A stretch of 64,000 nt of DNA from Streptomyces cadmiisoli. GTDB taxonomy: Bacteria; Actinomycetota; Actinomycetes; Streptomycetales; Streptomycetaceae. Below the pieces are notes generated by a model that searched no databases, was not told the DNA's origin, and was given only the letters and a program-made list of their open reading frames with translations. Shown one piece after another: positions 25,848-34,356 of this stretch. Every line of letters starts with the position of its first letter. Position 1 is the stretch's first letter. The stretch covers positions 6,262,001 to 6,326,000 of the forward strand of contig NZ_CP030073.1 in the NCBI RefSeq assembly GCF_003261055.1, given 5' to 3'. The position numbers and the translations under genes were made by a program.

Positions 25848-27358
25848 GCGGCAGCGTCTGGCTGCCTCCCGGCGCCCGCCCCGACTCCCTGCCCGCGATC
25901 CCCCGGCAGCGCACCCCGAGCTGGGCGCAGCCCGACCCGATCGACGAACTCGCCGTACGCCTCGACGACTTCATAGCCGCCGCCGTCCACCCCGACGAGA
26001 TCGCCGCGCTGCTGGAGTCGGACGGCCTGTCGGACGACCGGATACGCGAGCGCTACGGAGTGAAGAACTCCTTCGCTCTCGCCGAGGAGCTGTACGAACG
26101 CGTCGACCGCCGCTATCCCGAACCCGAGGACCTCCCGCACGACCCCTGGCGGATCGGTCTGCTGGCCTGTCTGCTGCGCGGTGTCGTCTTCGTGCTGCCC
26201 GGCTTCGCCCACCTCCTCGGCGCGCCCCTCCTCGCCGGTCCGCGGGGCGACCTCGGCCTCCCGGCCGGCACCGTCCCCCTGCTGGCCGGCGCCCTCACCG
26301 GGTGGGCCTGGAACCAAGGGCTCGCGCACCGCGCGTACGCGTGGCTGGGCCTCGGCGACCGCTCGTCCGCCCGCCGCTGCCTGCTGCTGGGCGCCCCGGT
26401 CGGCGCGCTCCTCGGCGCCCTGGCCGCGCTCGCCGTCGCGGGCACCGCTCAGCCGGCCGCCGTCGCCTTCGCCGCCGGCCAGTCCTGCTACCTCGGCGCG
26501 TCCACCACGCTGCTCGTGCTGGGCCGCGAACGGGCGCTGCTCGCCGCCCTGCTGCCGATGGCGGCGGGCACGCTGCCGACCCTGGTCCGGGACGTGCCCG
26601 AGTCCGCCCGGGTGCTGCTGCTGCTCGGTTCGCTGGCGGCGGTGGTGGTCCTCGCCCTGGTCGAAGTGGCCCCCGCGGTACGCGATCTGGGCCGGGGCTG
26701 CTGGACGGCGGGGCTGACGGCGCTGCTGCCGTTCGGCGCGCCCGGCGGCCGGCCGCCGGCGCCGGTGGGCGGACCACGGCTCGCCGCGTCCCTGCCGTAC
26801 GCGCTGTTCGGCCTGGCGAGCGGTGTCCTCGTGCTGTACGCGGCCCTCGGCGAGGTACTGGCCGGAGGAGAACTCAGCGCGATCGCCGCGCCCGCCGCCG
26901 TCGCCCTCACCCTGAGCATGGGCCCCGCCGAGTGGCTGCTGCACCGCTTCCGCAGCGACAGCCTCGCCGGACTGCGCTCCACCGGCAGCCCGCGCGCCTT
27001 CCGGCGGGCCACGGTCCGCACGCTCGCGGTGTGCCTCATCGGCTACCTGGCGGTCCTGCTCGCCCTCGCCCTGACCACGGCGGCCCTGTGGCCGCACACC
27101 CCGTCCCCGGACGGCTTCCGGCTGGCCGGGCTGCTGATGCTCGGCGTGGTCCTGTGGACGGGCCTGCTCCTCCAGTCGGTCGGCGCGGTCCTCGGCGGCG
27201 CGGCCATCTGCTGCGCCGCCGCGCTGGTCCAGACCCTGGCCCTCGTCACGCACACCGGTACCCCGCACATCGTGGGTCTCGTGGTGTACGGCGCGGCCGC
27301 CGCCGCCCAGGCCGTGCTGGTCTGCGGCCTGCTCGGAAGGGCCACGGCACACCGATGA
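25844..27358 (+). CDS. Polytopic membrane protein of the polysaccharide locus (PelG-like role?)
   Basis: 504 residues from the GTG at 25844, overlapping the preceding gene by 4 bp. A cytoplasmic N-terminal region (1-105; acidic and helical) is followed by about ten to twelve membrane segments rich in Leu/Ala/Val to the C-terminus. PelG, the Pel transporter-like partner of PelF, is also a multi-spanning protein, and fungal Gtb3 carries a multi-spanning region next to its GT4 domain. I therefore infer export of the polymer, but I see no signature motif that proves it. Confidence 0.7.
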   Translation: MSGSVWLPPGARPDSLPAIPRQRTPSWAQPDPIDELAVRLDDFIAAAVHPDEIAALLESDGLSDDRIRERYGVKNSFALAEELYERVDRRYPEPEDLPHDPWRIGLLACLLRGVVFVLPGFAHLLGAPLLAGPRGDLGLPAGTVPLLAGALTGWAWNQGLAHRAYAWLGLGDRSSARRCLLLGAPVGALLGALAALAVAGTAQPAAVAFAAGQSCYLGASTTLLVLGRERALLAALLPMAAGTLPTLVRDVPESARVLLLLGSLAAVVVLALVEVAPAVRDLGRGCWTAGLTALLPFGAPGGRPPAPVGGPRLAASLPYALFGLASGVLVLYAALGEVLAGGELSAIAAPAAVALTLSMGPAEWLLHRFRSDSLAGLRSTGSPRAFRRATVRTLAVCLIGYLAVLLALALTTAALWPHTPSPDGFRLAGLLMLGVVLWTGLLLQSVGAVLGGAAICCAAALVQTLALVTHTGTPHIVGLVVYGAAAAAQAVLVCGLLGRATAHR

Positions 27359-28002
27359 GCTCCCTGCTGGTCCCCTACTACGAGCACCCCGCGCACCGGC
27401 CCGCCGAATGGGACGCGATCGTGGCCGCCGCGCCCCGGCTGTACGGCGTCGTCCTCAATCCGGCCAGCGGCCCCGGCGACCGGCCCGACCCGGCCTTCGC
27501 CTCGCTCGCCGCCCGGCTGCGGGCGGCGGACGTCCGGGTGCTCGGCTACACCGACACCGGCTACGGCCGCCGCGCCCACGCCGAGGTCGTCCGCGATCTG
27601 ACCCGGCACAAAGAGTGGTACGGCGCGGACGGCGCCTTCCTCGACCAAGTCGCCTCCGGTCCGGCCGAGTTCGGCCACTACCAGCGGCTGGCGACGGCCG
27701 CCTGGGGCGCCGGCTGCGGCACGCTCGTCCTCAACCACGGCACGCACCCGCACCCCTGGTACGCCCGACTCGCCGATGTGCTGGTGACCTTCGAGGGCGA
27801 CTGGGAGACGTACCGCGCGCTGCCTTCGCATCCGCCGCCCGGCGCCGGGGCCCGGCTGTGCCACCTGGTGTACGGCGTACCGGCCGGCGCGGACGCGGCG
27901 GCGCTGGCCCGGACGCGGGGTGCGGCCGTCCATTGCGCGGTCCCGGGGGTGGGGGATCATCCCTGGGGCACGTTGCCGCACACCCTGGAGCCGCCCCGAT
28001 GA
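27355..28002 (+). CDS. Spherulin-4 family protein (GH135-like), without signal peptide
   Basis: 215 residues, translationally coupled by ATGA at both ends. LLVPYYEHPAHRPAEWDAI, LYGVVLNPASGPGDRPD, VLGYTDTGYGRR and GADGAFLDQV follow the spherulin-4/GH135 barrel pattern. Characterised fungal Sph3 (GH135) is an alpha-galactosaminogalactan hydrolase essential for polymer synthesis. Sites that I align with its acidic residues are D97, Q98 (normally Glu) and E147. Unlike Sph3 there is no signal peptide, so the protein appears cytoplasmic. The start is fixed by the 4-bp overlap. Confidence 0.75.
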   Translation: MSSLLVPYYEHPAHRPAEWDAIVAAAPRLYGVVLNPASGPGDRPDPAFASLAARLRAADVRVLGYTDTGYGRRAHAEVVRDLTRHKEWYGADGAFLDQVASGPAEFGHYQRLATAAWGAGCGTLVLNHGTHPHPWYARLADVLVTFEGDWETYRALPSHPPPGAGARLCHLVYGVPAGADAAALARTRGAAVHCAVPGVGDHPWGTLPHTLEPPR

Positions 28003-28808
28003 GACGTCCGGCGAAGTGGGCCGCCTCGCTCGCCGTCCCGCTGGCCCTGCTCGCGGGCTGCACGTCCGCCGCCCCCGAACGCGACCCCGCCGACGCGCGG
28101 GCGACCGGCAGGATCTGGCAGCCGCGCCCCGGCGCCGACTGGCAGTGGCAGCTCAGCGGCCGGGTCGACACCTCCGTCGACGTGCCCGTCTACGACATCG
28201 ACGGCTTCGACCAGAGCGAGCGGACCGTCGCGGAACTGCACGACCGGGGCCGCAAGGTCATCTGCTACCTGTCCACCGGCGCGTGGGAGGACTGGCGCCC
28301 GGACGCCGGCGAGTTCCCGGAGCGGGTCCTCGGCAAGGGCAACGGCTGGGACGGCGAACGCTGGCTCGACATCCGGCGGACCGACGTCCTCGAACCCCTC
28401 ATGGCGGCCCGGATCGACATGTGCGCCGACAAGGGCTTCGACGCCGTCGAACCCGACAACATGGACGGGTACCGCAACGACACCGGCTTCCCCCTCACGG
28501 CGGACGACCAGCTCCGCTACAACCGCCTGATCGCCGGACTCGCCCACGAACGGGGCATGTCGGTGGGCCTGAAGAACGACCTCGACCAGATTCCCCAACT
28601 GGTGGACGACTTCGACTTCGCCGTCAACGAGCAGTGCGCCCAGTACGACGAGTGCGGGTCGCTGACCCCGTTCATCGAGGCGGGCAAGGCGGTCTTCCAC
28701 GTCGAGTACGAACTGCCGACCGGCGACTTCTGCCCCGAGTCCCGCCGTCTGCGGCTGAGTTCGCTGCTGAAGAAGTACGAGCTGGGGGTGTGGCGCAGGG
28801 CGTGCTGA
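27999..28808 (+). CDS. GH114 family lipoprotein, putative endo-alpha-1,4-polygalactosaminidase
   Basis: 269 residues with a lipobox (LALLAGC, Cys21), so it is anchored outside the membrane. The TIM-barrel GH114 motifs are VPVYDIDGFD (about 62-71), KVICYLSTGAWEDWRPD and GFDAVEPDNMDGY (147-158), with E151 as the likely catalytic acid. Conserved VGLKNDLDQIP and FAVNEQCAQYDEC follow. Ega3 of Aspergillus and the hydrolase domain of PelA belong to this family and cut galactosamine-rich polymers. It is the last gene of the overlapping block and ends 7 bp from the convergent cobS stop. Confidence 0.88.
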   Translation: MRRPAKWAASLAVPLALLAGCTSAAPERDPADARATGRIWQPRPGADWQWQLSGRVDTSVDVPVYDIDGFDQSERTVAELHDRGRKVICYLSTGAWEDWRPDAGEFPERVLGKGNGWDGERWLDIRRTDVLEPLMAARIDMCADKGFDAVEPDNMDGYRNDTGFPLTADDQLRYNRLIAGLAHERGMSVGLKNDLDQIPQLVDDFDFAVNEQCAQYDECGSLTPFIEAGKAVFHVEYELPTGDFCPESRRLRLSSLLKKYELGVWRRAC

Positions 28809-28815
28809 GCCGGGC

Positions 28816-29598
28816 TCAGCCCAGTGCCGACACCACGAGCGCGGTCGTCGCCGCCGCCTCGGCGAGGCCGCCGAACACATCGCCGGTCACCCCGCCGAAC
28901 CGGCGCACGCAGTGGCGCAGCAGCAGTTCGGCGACCACGGCCGACGCGGCCACCGCGAGGGCGGCGCGGGCGACGTCGTACGGCCCGAGGAGCGCCCCGC
29001 ACAGTGCCGCGGCCGCGGTGACCGCGAGGGCGACCCCCAGCGCGCCGCGCACCGGGACCACCCCGGCGACGGCCGCCCCGAGGCCGTCCGGCCGGGCCGC
29101 CGGCACACCGCCGCGGGCGGCCAGTGTCAGCGCCAGCCGGGCGGCGGCCGCCGCGACGACGGCGGCCAGCGCGCCGCGCGCCCAGGAGGTGTCGTAGAGC
29201 TGCGCCAGGGCCGCGACTTGCGCGGCCAGGACGAGGACCAGGGTGATCACCCCGAACGGCCCGATGTCCGACTGCTTCATGATCCGCAGCGCGTCCTCGG
29301 CGGGTTTGCCGCTGCCCAGTCCGTCCGCGGTGTCGGCCAGTCCGTCCAGGTGCAGACCGCGGGTGAGGACGGCGGGCACCGCCACGCTCGCGACCGCGGC
29401 GAGCAGCGGGCCGGCGCCCAGCAGGAGCAGCAGCAGACCGGACCCCGCGGCGCAGACCCCGACGACCAGCCCGACGAGCGGCGCGCACAGCATCCCGCCC
29501 CGTGCCGCGCCCCGGTCCCAGCGGCTCACGGTGACGGGCAGGACGGTGAGCGTGCCGACGGCGAAGCGCAGGCCGTGCAGCGGAGGGATCTCGGACAT
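28816..29598 (-). CDS. cobS: Adenosylcobinamide-GDP ribazoletransferase (cobalamin synthase)
   Basis: CobS joins adenosylcobinamide-GDP to alpha-ribazole in the membrane, the last assembly step of the nucleotide loop. 260 residues with about six membrane segments; family motifs are LHGLRFAVGTLTVLPV, RGLHLDGLADTADGL and SDIGPFGVITL. Its partners cobT and cobU lie 1-4 kb downstream on the same strand, though separated by other genes. Confidence 0.95.
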   Translation of the reverse strand: MSEIPPLHGLRFAVGTLTVLPVTVSRWDRGAARGGMLCAPLVGLVVGVCAAGSGLLLLLLGAGPLLAAVASVAVPAVLTRGLHLDGLADTADGLGSGKPAEDALRIMKQSDIGPFGVITLVLVLAAQVAALAQLYDTSWARGALAAVVAAAAARLALTLAARGGVPAARPDGLGAAVAGVVPVRGALGVALAVTAAAALCGALLGPYDVARAALAVAASAVVAELLLRHCVRRFGGVTGDVFGGLAEAAATTALVVSALG

Positions 29599-29659
29599 CA
29601 GGGCAGCGTACGCGACCAGGTGTACGGCACCTCAGGGAGAATCTGGGCAAACTGGACGC

Positions 29660-30424
29660 ATGGGATCCTGGCTGGAGCGCAACATCATCGAACCCGGCAA
29701 GCTCCCGCTGCTCCTCGCCCTCGCCGCGTTCGTCCTCACCTTCCTGATCACCCGGCTCATCACCCGGCTCATCCGGGCCGGCAAGGGCCCCTTCGGGAAC
29801 GTCAGCGCGGGCGGGACGCACATCCACCACGTCGTCCCCGGCGTCGTCCTCACGGTCGTCGGCGGCTTCTGCGCGGTCGCCGGCGGGCAGCGCGGATTCG
29901 GATCGGCCCTCGCCGCGGTGGTCTTCGGGATCGGAGCGGGTCTGGTGCTGGACGAGTTCGCGCTGATCCTGCACCTGAGCGACGTCTACTGGACGGAGGA
30001 GGGCCGCAAGAGCGTCGAGGCGGTGGTGCTGACCGCGTCCCTGGTCGGCCTGTTCCTCCTCGGGTTCTCGCCCTTCGGCGTCGACGGCCTCGACGAGGAC
30101 GACCTCCAGAGCCGCGGCACGGCGATCGCCACGATCGTCGGGAACTTCGCCGTCGCCCTCGTCGCCCTCGTCAAGGGCAAGATCCGGATCGCGATCTTCG
30201 GCGTGATCATCCCCTTCGTCGCCCTGTTCGGCGCGATCCGGCTGGCCCGCCCCGGCTCCCTCTGGGCCAGACGCCTCTACCGCCGCCGCCCGCGCGCCCG
30301 CGCCAGGGCCCGGCTGCGCGCCTACCGGCACGACCGCCGCTGGGCGGGTCCCACCCGGAAGTTCCAGAACTGGATCGGCGGCACGCCGGGCCCGGAACCG
30401 ACCCGGGCCCTGGAACGCCACTGA
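29660..30424 (+). CDS. Integral membrane protein, function unknown
   Basis: 254 residues from the ATG at 29660, about six membrane segments (16-36, 62-78, 82-103, 125-142, 157-175, 182-198) and a very basic C-terminus (RRRPRARARARLRAYRHDRR). Histidines in GTHIHHVVPG and the acidic GLVLDEFALILHLSDVYW may form a buried polar site. The family is found across actinobacteria without assigned function. GGGAG lies about 20 nt upstream, so the start is only moderately certain. Confidence 0.75.
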   Translation: MGSWLERNIIEPGKLPLLLALAAFVLTFLITRLITRLIRAGKGPFGNVSAGGTHIHHVVPGVVLTVVGGFCAVAGGQRGFGSALAAVVFGIGAGLVLDEFALILHLSDVYWTEEGRKSVEAVVLTASLVGLFLLGFSPFGVDGLDEDDLQSRGTAIATIVGNFAVALVALVKGKIRIAIFGVIIPFVALFGAIRLARPGSLWARRLYRRRPRARARARLRAYRHDRRWAGPTRKFQNWIGGTPGPEPTRALERH

Positions 30425-30441
30425 CCGCGGCGCCCCGCGGT
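30424..30441. terminator. Short hairpin between convergent membrane-protein gene and cobT
   Basis: A 7-bp stem ACCGCGG/CCGCGGT with a CGCC loop sits in the 20-bp gap between the two stops. Confidence 0.45.
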
Positions 30442-30444
30442 GGA

Positions 30445-31560
30445 TCATTCCGCCGGCGTCGGCTCGCTCCGGGGCTCCTCTGCCGTCTCGCCGTCCGGCT
30501 CCGCCGGTGCCGGCTCCGGGCGTTCGGGCAGTTCCGCCGCCAGCGCCGCGGCGGCCTGCACCAGCGGCAGCGCCAGCAGCGCCCCGGCGCCCTCGCCCAC
30601 CGACACGCCGTGCTCCAGCAGCGGTTCCAGCGCCATCCGGTCGAGCGCCTTGGCCTGGCCCGGCTCGCCGCTGCGGTGTCCGGCCAGCCACCAGTCCGGC
30701 GCCCGGAACGCGATCCGCTGGCCCACCAGCGCGCACGCGGCGGCCACCACACCGTCCAGGATCACCGGCGTCTTGCGTACGGCGCACTGGAGCAGAAAGC
30801 CCGTCATCGCCGCGAGGTCGGCACCGCCCACCGTCGCCATCAGCCGCAACTGGTCCCCGAGCACCGGCCGGGCCCGCCGCAACGCGTCCCTGATCGCGGC
30901 GCACTTGCGCATCCACGCCAGGTCGTCGATGGCCAGTCCGCCCCGCCCGGTCACCACGGACGCGTCGGTTCCGCACAGCGCGGCGACCAGCACCCCGGCC
31001 GCCGTCGTGCCGCCCACGCTCACATCGCCGAGCACGATCAGATCCGTGCCGGAGTCGGCCTCCTCGTCGGCCACCGCGATGCCGGCCAGGAAGGCGGCCT
31101 CCGCCTCCTCCAGGGTGAGCGCGTCCTCGATGTCGATGCGTCCGCTGCCGCGCCGCACCCGGTGCCGTACGACGTCCTCCGGCAGCGTCGCCGGGTCGCA
31201 GTCCAGCGCCATGTCGACGACCCGCACCGGCACGCCGGACCGCCGGGCGAGCACCGACACCGGGCGGCCGCCCTCCAGCACCTCCCGCACCAGATCCGCG
31301 GCGCTGCCCGCGGGCCGTGCCGACACGCCCGCCTCCGCGACGCCGTGGTCGCCGGCGAACAGCACCACGCGCGGCCGTTCCACCGGCCGCACCGGTACCG
31401 CGCCCTGCGCCGCGGCCAGCCACTCACCCAGGTCGTCGAGGCGCCCGAGGGAACCGGGCGGCACGATCTGACGCTCCCGGCGCGCCTCGGCGTCGCGGCG
31501 CATCCCGCCGTCCGGACGCTCGATCAGATCGGTGAAGTCGTCGAGATTAAGCGAGCTCAT
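30445..31560 (-). CDS. cobT: Nicotinate-nucleotide--dimethylbenzimidazole phosphoribosyltransferase
   Basis: CobT makes alpha-ribazole phosphate for the lower cobalamin ligand. 371 residues from the ATG at 31560 (MSSLNLDDFTDLIERPDG). Family motifs are VPPGSLGRLDDLGEWLA, VLFAGDHGVAEAGVSARP and GDVSVGGTTAAGVLVAAL; the catalytic glutamate region lies near the C-terminus (LLEHGVSVGEGAGALLALPL). The C-terminal 25 residues are a Pro/Glu tail. I see no cobalamin riboswitch in the 170 bp upstream. Confidence 0.95.
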   Translation of the reverse strand: MSSLNLDDFTDLIERPDGGMRRDAEARRERQIVPPGSLGRLDDLGEWLAAAQGAVPVRPVERPRVVLFAGDHGVAEAGVSARPAGSAADLVREVLEGGRPVSVLARRSGVPVRVVDMALDCDPATLPEDVVRHRVRRGSGRIDIEDALTLEEAEAAFLAGIAVADEEADSGTDLIVLGDVSVGGTTAAGVLVAALCGTDASVVTGRGGLAIDDLAWMRKCAAIRDALRRARPVLGDQLRLMATVGGADLAAMTGFLLQCAVRKTPVILDGVVAAACALVGQRIAFRAPDWWLAGHRSGEPGQAKALDRMALEPLLEHGVSVGEGAGALLALPLVQAAAALAAELPERPEPAPAEPDGETAEEPRSEPTPAE

Positions 31561-31729
31561 TGGCCGAACAGTACCGGCCTCGACCGAACCCGACCGCGCC
31601 ACATCGCCACCTCGATCACGCGACGTCGTTGCACCCGGGATGCCGATCCCATACGTTCCGGTTTGCAGCAGATTGCGTACGTCCCCGGCGGTGATCCCGC
31701 CGTACGCCCCACGCGCCCGGGAGCCGCCC

Positions 31730-32794
31730 ATGTCCGCATCCCCCGTGCCCTCCGACCTGCCGTCGGCCGACCGGCGCCGGGCCGCCCGGCACGCCGAACA
31801 GGCCCTGGGCACCGACCGCTTCCACGAGCCCCGCCGCACGGACTGCCCCTGGTGCGGATCCGCACGCCTGCGTACCCGCCTGACCGCCCGCGACCTCCTC
31901 CAGCACAAGCCGGGCACCTTCACGCTCGACGTCTGCCGGGACTGCGGCCACACCTTCCAGAACCCCCGGCTGACCCGGGAGGGCCTGGCGTTCTACCTGC
32001 GTGACCTGGACGGGCACCGCCCGGACGGCGCCCGACAGCACCGCTCGGCGGCCCGCGCGATGCTGCCCCACCCGGAGCCGGAGAGCTGGCTGGACATCGG
32101 CACCGGCCGCGGCGAGTTCCCCGCGACGGCCGGCGAACTCTTCCCCTACACCTCCTTCGACGGCCTCGACCCCACCCCGCTCGTCCTGGGTGCCCAGGCC
32201 GACGGCCATGTCGAGGAGGCGTACCGCGGCCGGCTCACCGACCCGGAGCTGCGCACCGCACTGCGCGGCCGCTACGACGTGGTGAGCATGCTCCACCACC
32301 TGGAACACACCCCGGACCCGCGCGAGGAACTGCGTGCCGCCCTCGCCGCGCTCCGTCCGGGCGGCCGCCTCCTGGTCGAGACGGCCGACCCGACGTGCGC
32401 GTTCGCCGCCCTGCTCGGCGGATGGTGGGCCCGGCACGGCCAGCCCCGCCACCTCCATCTGCTGCCCCTGAGCAACGTCCGGGCGGAACTGGAGTCCCAG
32501 GGCTGCGCCGTCGACACCGCCGACCGCCACGGGGCGCACGTCCCGCACGACCTGTCGGCGGCCACCTCGCTGGCCCTGGGCCGGATCCTGCCGGACCCCG
32601 ACGCGCCGGGGCGGAGGACGGCACCGGGCGCGCTGCGGCGGGGCGCCCGGACGGTGCTGACCGGGGCCGCCGCACCCGTGCGGCTCACGGCGACCGCCCT
32701 GGACCACGCCCTGGCCCCGCTGCTGTGCCGCGCCGGCTTCTCCAACACCTACCGGATCATCGCCCGCAAGGGCGCCGCACCGCCCGAGGAGTGA
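31730..32794 (+). CDS. Class I SAM methyltransferase with N-terminal zinc-ribbon-like motif
   Basis: 354 residues (ATG at 31730, GGGAG upstream). The N-terminus carries two CxxC pairs (DCPWCGS and VCRDCGHTFQNP), typical of Methyltransf_13-like NDP-sugar/cell-wall methyltransferases. The SAM site is SWLDIGTGRGEFP (about 110-122), with VSMLHHLEHTPDPREEL as motif III. It is divergent from cobT. The substrate is unknown. Confidence 0.82.
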   Translation: MSASPVPSDLPSADRRRAARHAEQALGTDRFHEPRRTDCPWCGSARLRTRLTARDLLQHKPGTFTLDVCRDCGHTFQNPRLTREGLAFYLRDLDGHRPDGARQHRSAARAMLPHPEPESWLDIGTGRGEFPATAGELFPYTSFDGLDPTPLVLGAQADGHVEEAYRGRLTDPELRTALRGRYDVVSMLHHLEHTPDPREELRAALAALRPGGRLLVETADPTCAFAALLGGWWARHGQPRHLHLLPLSNVRAELESQGCAVDTADRHGAHVPHDLSAATSLALGRILPDPDAPGRRTAPGALRRGARTVLTGAAAPVRLTATALDHALAPLLCRAGFSNTYRIIARKGAAPPEE

Positions 32795-32801
32795 TCCCCC
32801 G

Positions 32802-34010
32802 TCACCCGCGCAGGACCAGCGCCTGTCCCGCCACCAGCAGCAGCACATGCTCGCACTGCTCGGCGAAGGCCGCGTTGAGCCGCCCGAGTTCGTCCCGGTA
32901 GCGCCGCCCCGACGCCGTGGCCGGCACGATCCCCGACCCCACCTCGTTGGAGACGGCGACCACGACACGCCGGGTCCGCCGTACGGCGTCCGTCAGTTCG
33001 CGCACCCGCTCCCGCAGCGCCCGTTCACCGCCGCCGCCCCACTCCGCGTCGTCCCACGCGCCGACCGAGTCCATCGCGTCGGTCAGCCACAGCGACAGAC
33101 AGTCGATCAGCAGCGGCGGTCCGTCCTCGGCCAGCAGCGGTACCACGTCGCAGGTCTCCAGCGTGCGCCAGGACCCCGGCCGGCGCTCCCGGTGCGCGGC
33201 CACCCGCTCGGCCCACTCGGTGTCACCGCCCCGGACGCCGCCGGTCGCGACGTACAGCACGTCGGGGAAGGACTCCAGCCGCCGTTCCGCCTCCACGGAC
33301 TTCCCGGACCGCGCCCCGCCCAGCACCAGTGTCCGCCGCGGCACGTCCGGCACGTTCTCGTACGCCCCGACCGCCAGCGTCGCCCCGTCCGGCACCGCCC
33401 GCGCCCCGGCCGCCGCCAGCCGGCGCCGCAACTCGGCGCCGGGCGGCACGTCGTGGTCCAGGTGAACGGCCACCACGTCGGTCGTCGGTCCCACCGAGCC
33501 CACCGCCCGCAGCCGGGCCAGCCCGTCCGGGCGCCCCACCACGTCCACGAGCACCAGGTCGTACGGTTCCGCGGCGGCGGTCCCCTCCTCCAGCCCGGCG
33601 GGCGCGCATCCCGGCGGGAGGTACAGCAGCCGCTGGCCGTCCGGCCCCGTCACCGCGTAGCCCGTCCCCGGCGCGTCCATGGCCAGCGCCCACACCCGAT
33701 GTCCCGTCAGCAGCGCCAACTCCCTTCCGTCCGGGACCCGGCCCGGCTGCGGCAGACCGGCCGGCACCTCGACCGCGGGCCCGTCGTGCGGGTGCGAGAG
33801 CAGCACCTGCCGTACACCGCTCAGCGAACGCCCCGCCCGTGCCGCCGCGAACGCGGCACCGGGCGTCAGGTCGAGCAGCAGCGCCCCGTCCACCAGGACG
33901 GAGGTGGCCGCCCGCGCCCGAGTGCCGAGGGCGGTCGCGCAGGCCGCGCAGGGACAGTCGGGGCGGGGGAGTCCCGCGGGGGCGCCGGTGCCGAGCAGAG
34001 TCACTTCCAC
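32802..34010 (-). CDS. cobU: Fusion of a PhnP-like metallo-hydrolase domain with CobU (adenosylcobinamide kinase/guanylyltransferase)
   Basis: 402 residues. C-terminal part (227-402): CobU, which phosphorylates and guanylylates adenosylcobinamide, with P-loop GGARSGKS (231-238), LLIDCLSLWLTD and VAVSNEVGSGIVPATASGRRYRDELG. N-terminal part (1-220): a metallo-beta-lactamase-like domain opening LLGTGAPAGLPRPDCPCAACA, with the PhnP-like Cys trio C19, C21, C24. The usual HxHxDH site reads HPHDGP, so the last histidine is missing and catalysis is doubtful. It converges on the methyltransferase gene with a 7-bp gap. Confidence 0.9.
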   Translation of the reverse strand: MEVTLLGTGAPAGLPRPDCPCAACATALGTRARAATSVLVDGALLLDLTPGAAFAAARAGRSLSGVRQVLLSHPHDGPAVEVPAGLPQPGRVPDGRELALLTGHRVWALAMDAPGTGYAVTGPDGQRLLYLPPGCAPAGLEEGTAAAEPYDLVLVDVVGRPDGLARLRAVGSVGPTTDVVAVHLDHDVPPGAELRRRLAAAGARAVPDGATLAVGAYENVPDVPRRTLVLGGARSGKSVEAERRLESFPDVLYVATGGVRGGDTEWAERVAAHRERRPGSWRTLETCDVVPLLAEDGPPLLIDCLSLWLTDAMDSVGAWDDAEWGGGGERALRERVRELTDAVRRTRRVVVAVSNEVGSGIVPATASGRRYRDELGRLNAAFAEQCEHVLLLVAGQALVLRG

Positions 34011-34122
34011 GGACCTGATTTTCGCCTGTCCCCGCAGCTCTTGCGCGTCCGACTAGGCTCGGTGCGGGAGCCGGACCAAGATCCGGCCCGGCTCCGGACG
34101 TGCTGACACCCGGGAGGCGCAC

Positions 34123-34335
34123 ATGGTGGCGTGGACGTGGCGGTTCGAGAAGACCGACGGGACGGAGGTCCAGCCCGCCGTGCAGCCCGAGGAGTTCACC
34201 ACGCAGGGCGACGCCGAGTCCTGGCTCGGGGAGCACTGGAAGGAGCTGCTGGCCGGCGGCGCGGACCAGGTGCGGCTGTTCGAGGACGCCACCGAGATCT
34301 ACGGGCCGATGAGCCTGCACGCCGACGAGGCGTAA
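34123..34335 (+). CDS. Small conserved acidic protein, 70 aa
   Basis: GGGAGG is well placed before the ATG at 34123. The sequence (MVAWTWRFEKTDGTEVQPAV... SWLGEHWKELLAGGADQVRLFED) looks like a compact alpha/beta domain and is, as far as I recall, widely conserved in Streptomyces. There is no signal peptide, cysteine or membrane segment. Function unknown. It is divergent from the cobU fusion. Confidence 0.8.
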   Translation: MVAWTWRFEKTDGTEVQPAVQPEEFTTQGDAESWLGEHWKELLAGGADQVRLFEDATEIYGPMSLHADEA

Positions 34336-34356
34336 GGCACGCCGCGCACCGGCGAG

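Noticed and set aside
28517..31423. 968-codon minus-strand open frame
   Set aside because: It overlaps GH114, cobS, the membrane protein and cobT in the wrong frame, with low-complexity Arg/Gly/Ala translation.
31561..31729. Possible cobalamin riboswitch between cobT and the methyltransferase gene
   Set aside because: I found no B12-box-like string or the large folded leader expected; the gap is only 169 bp.
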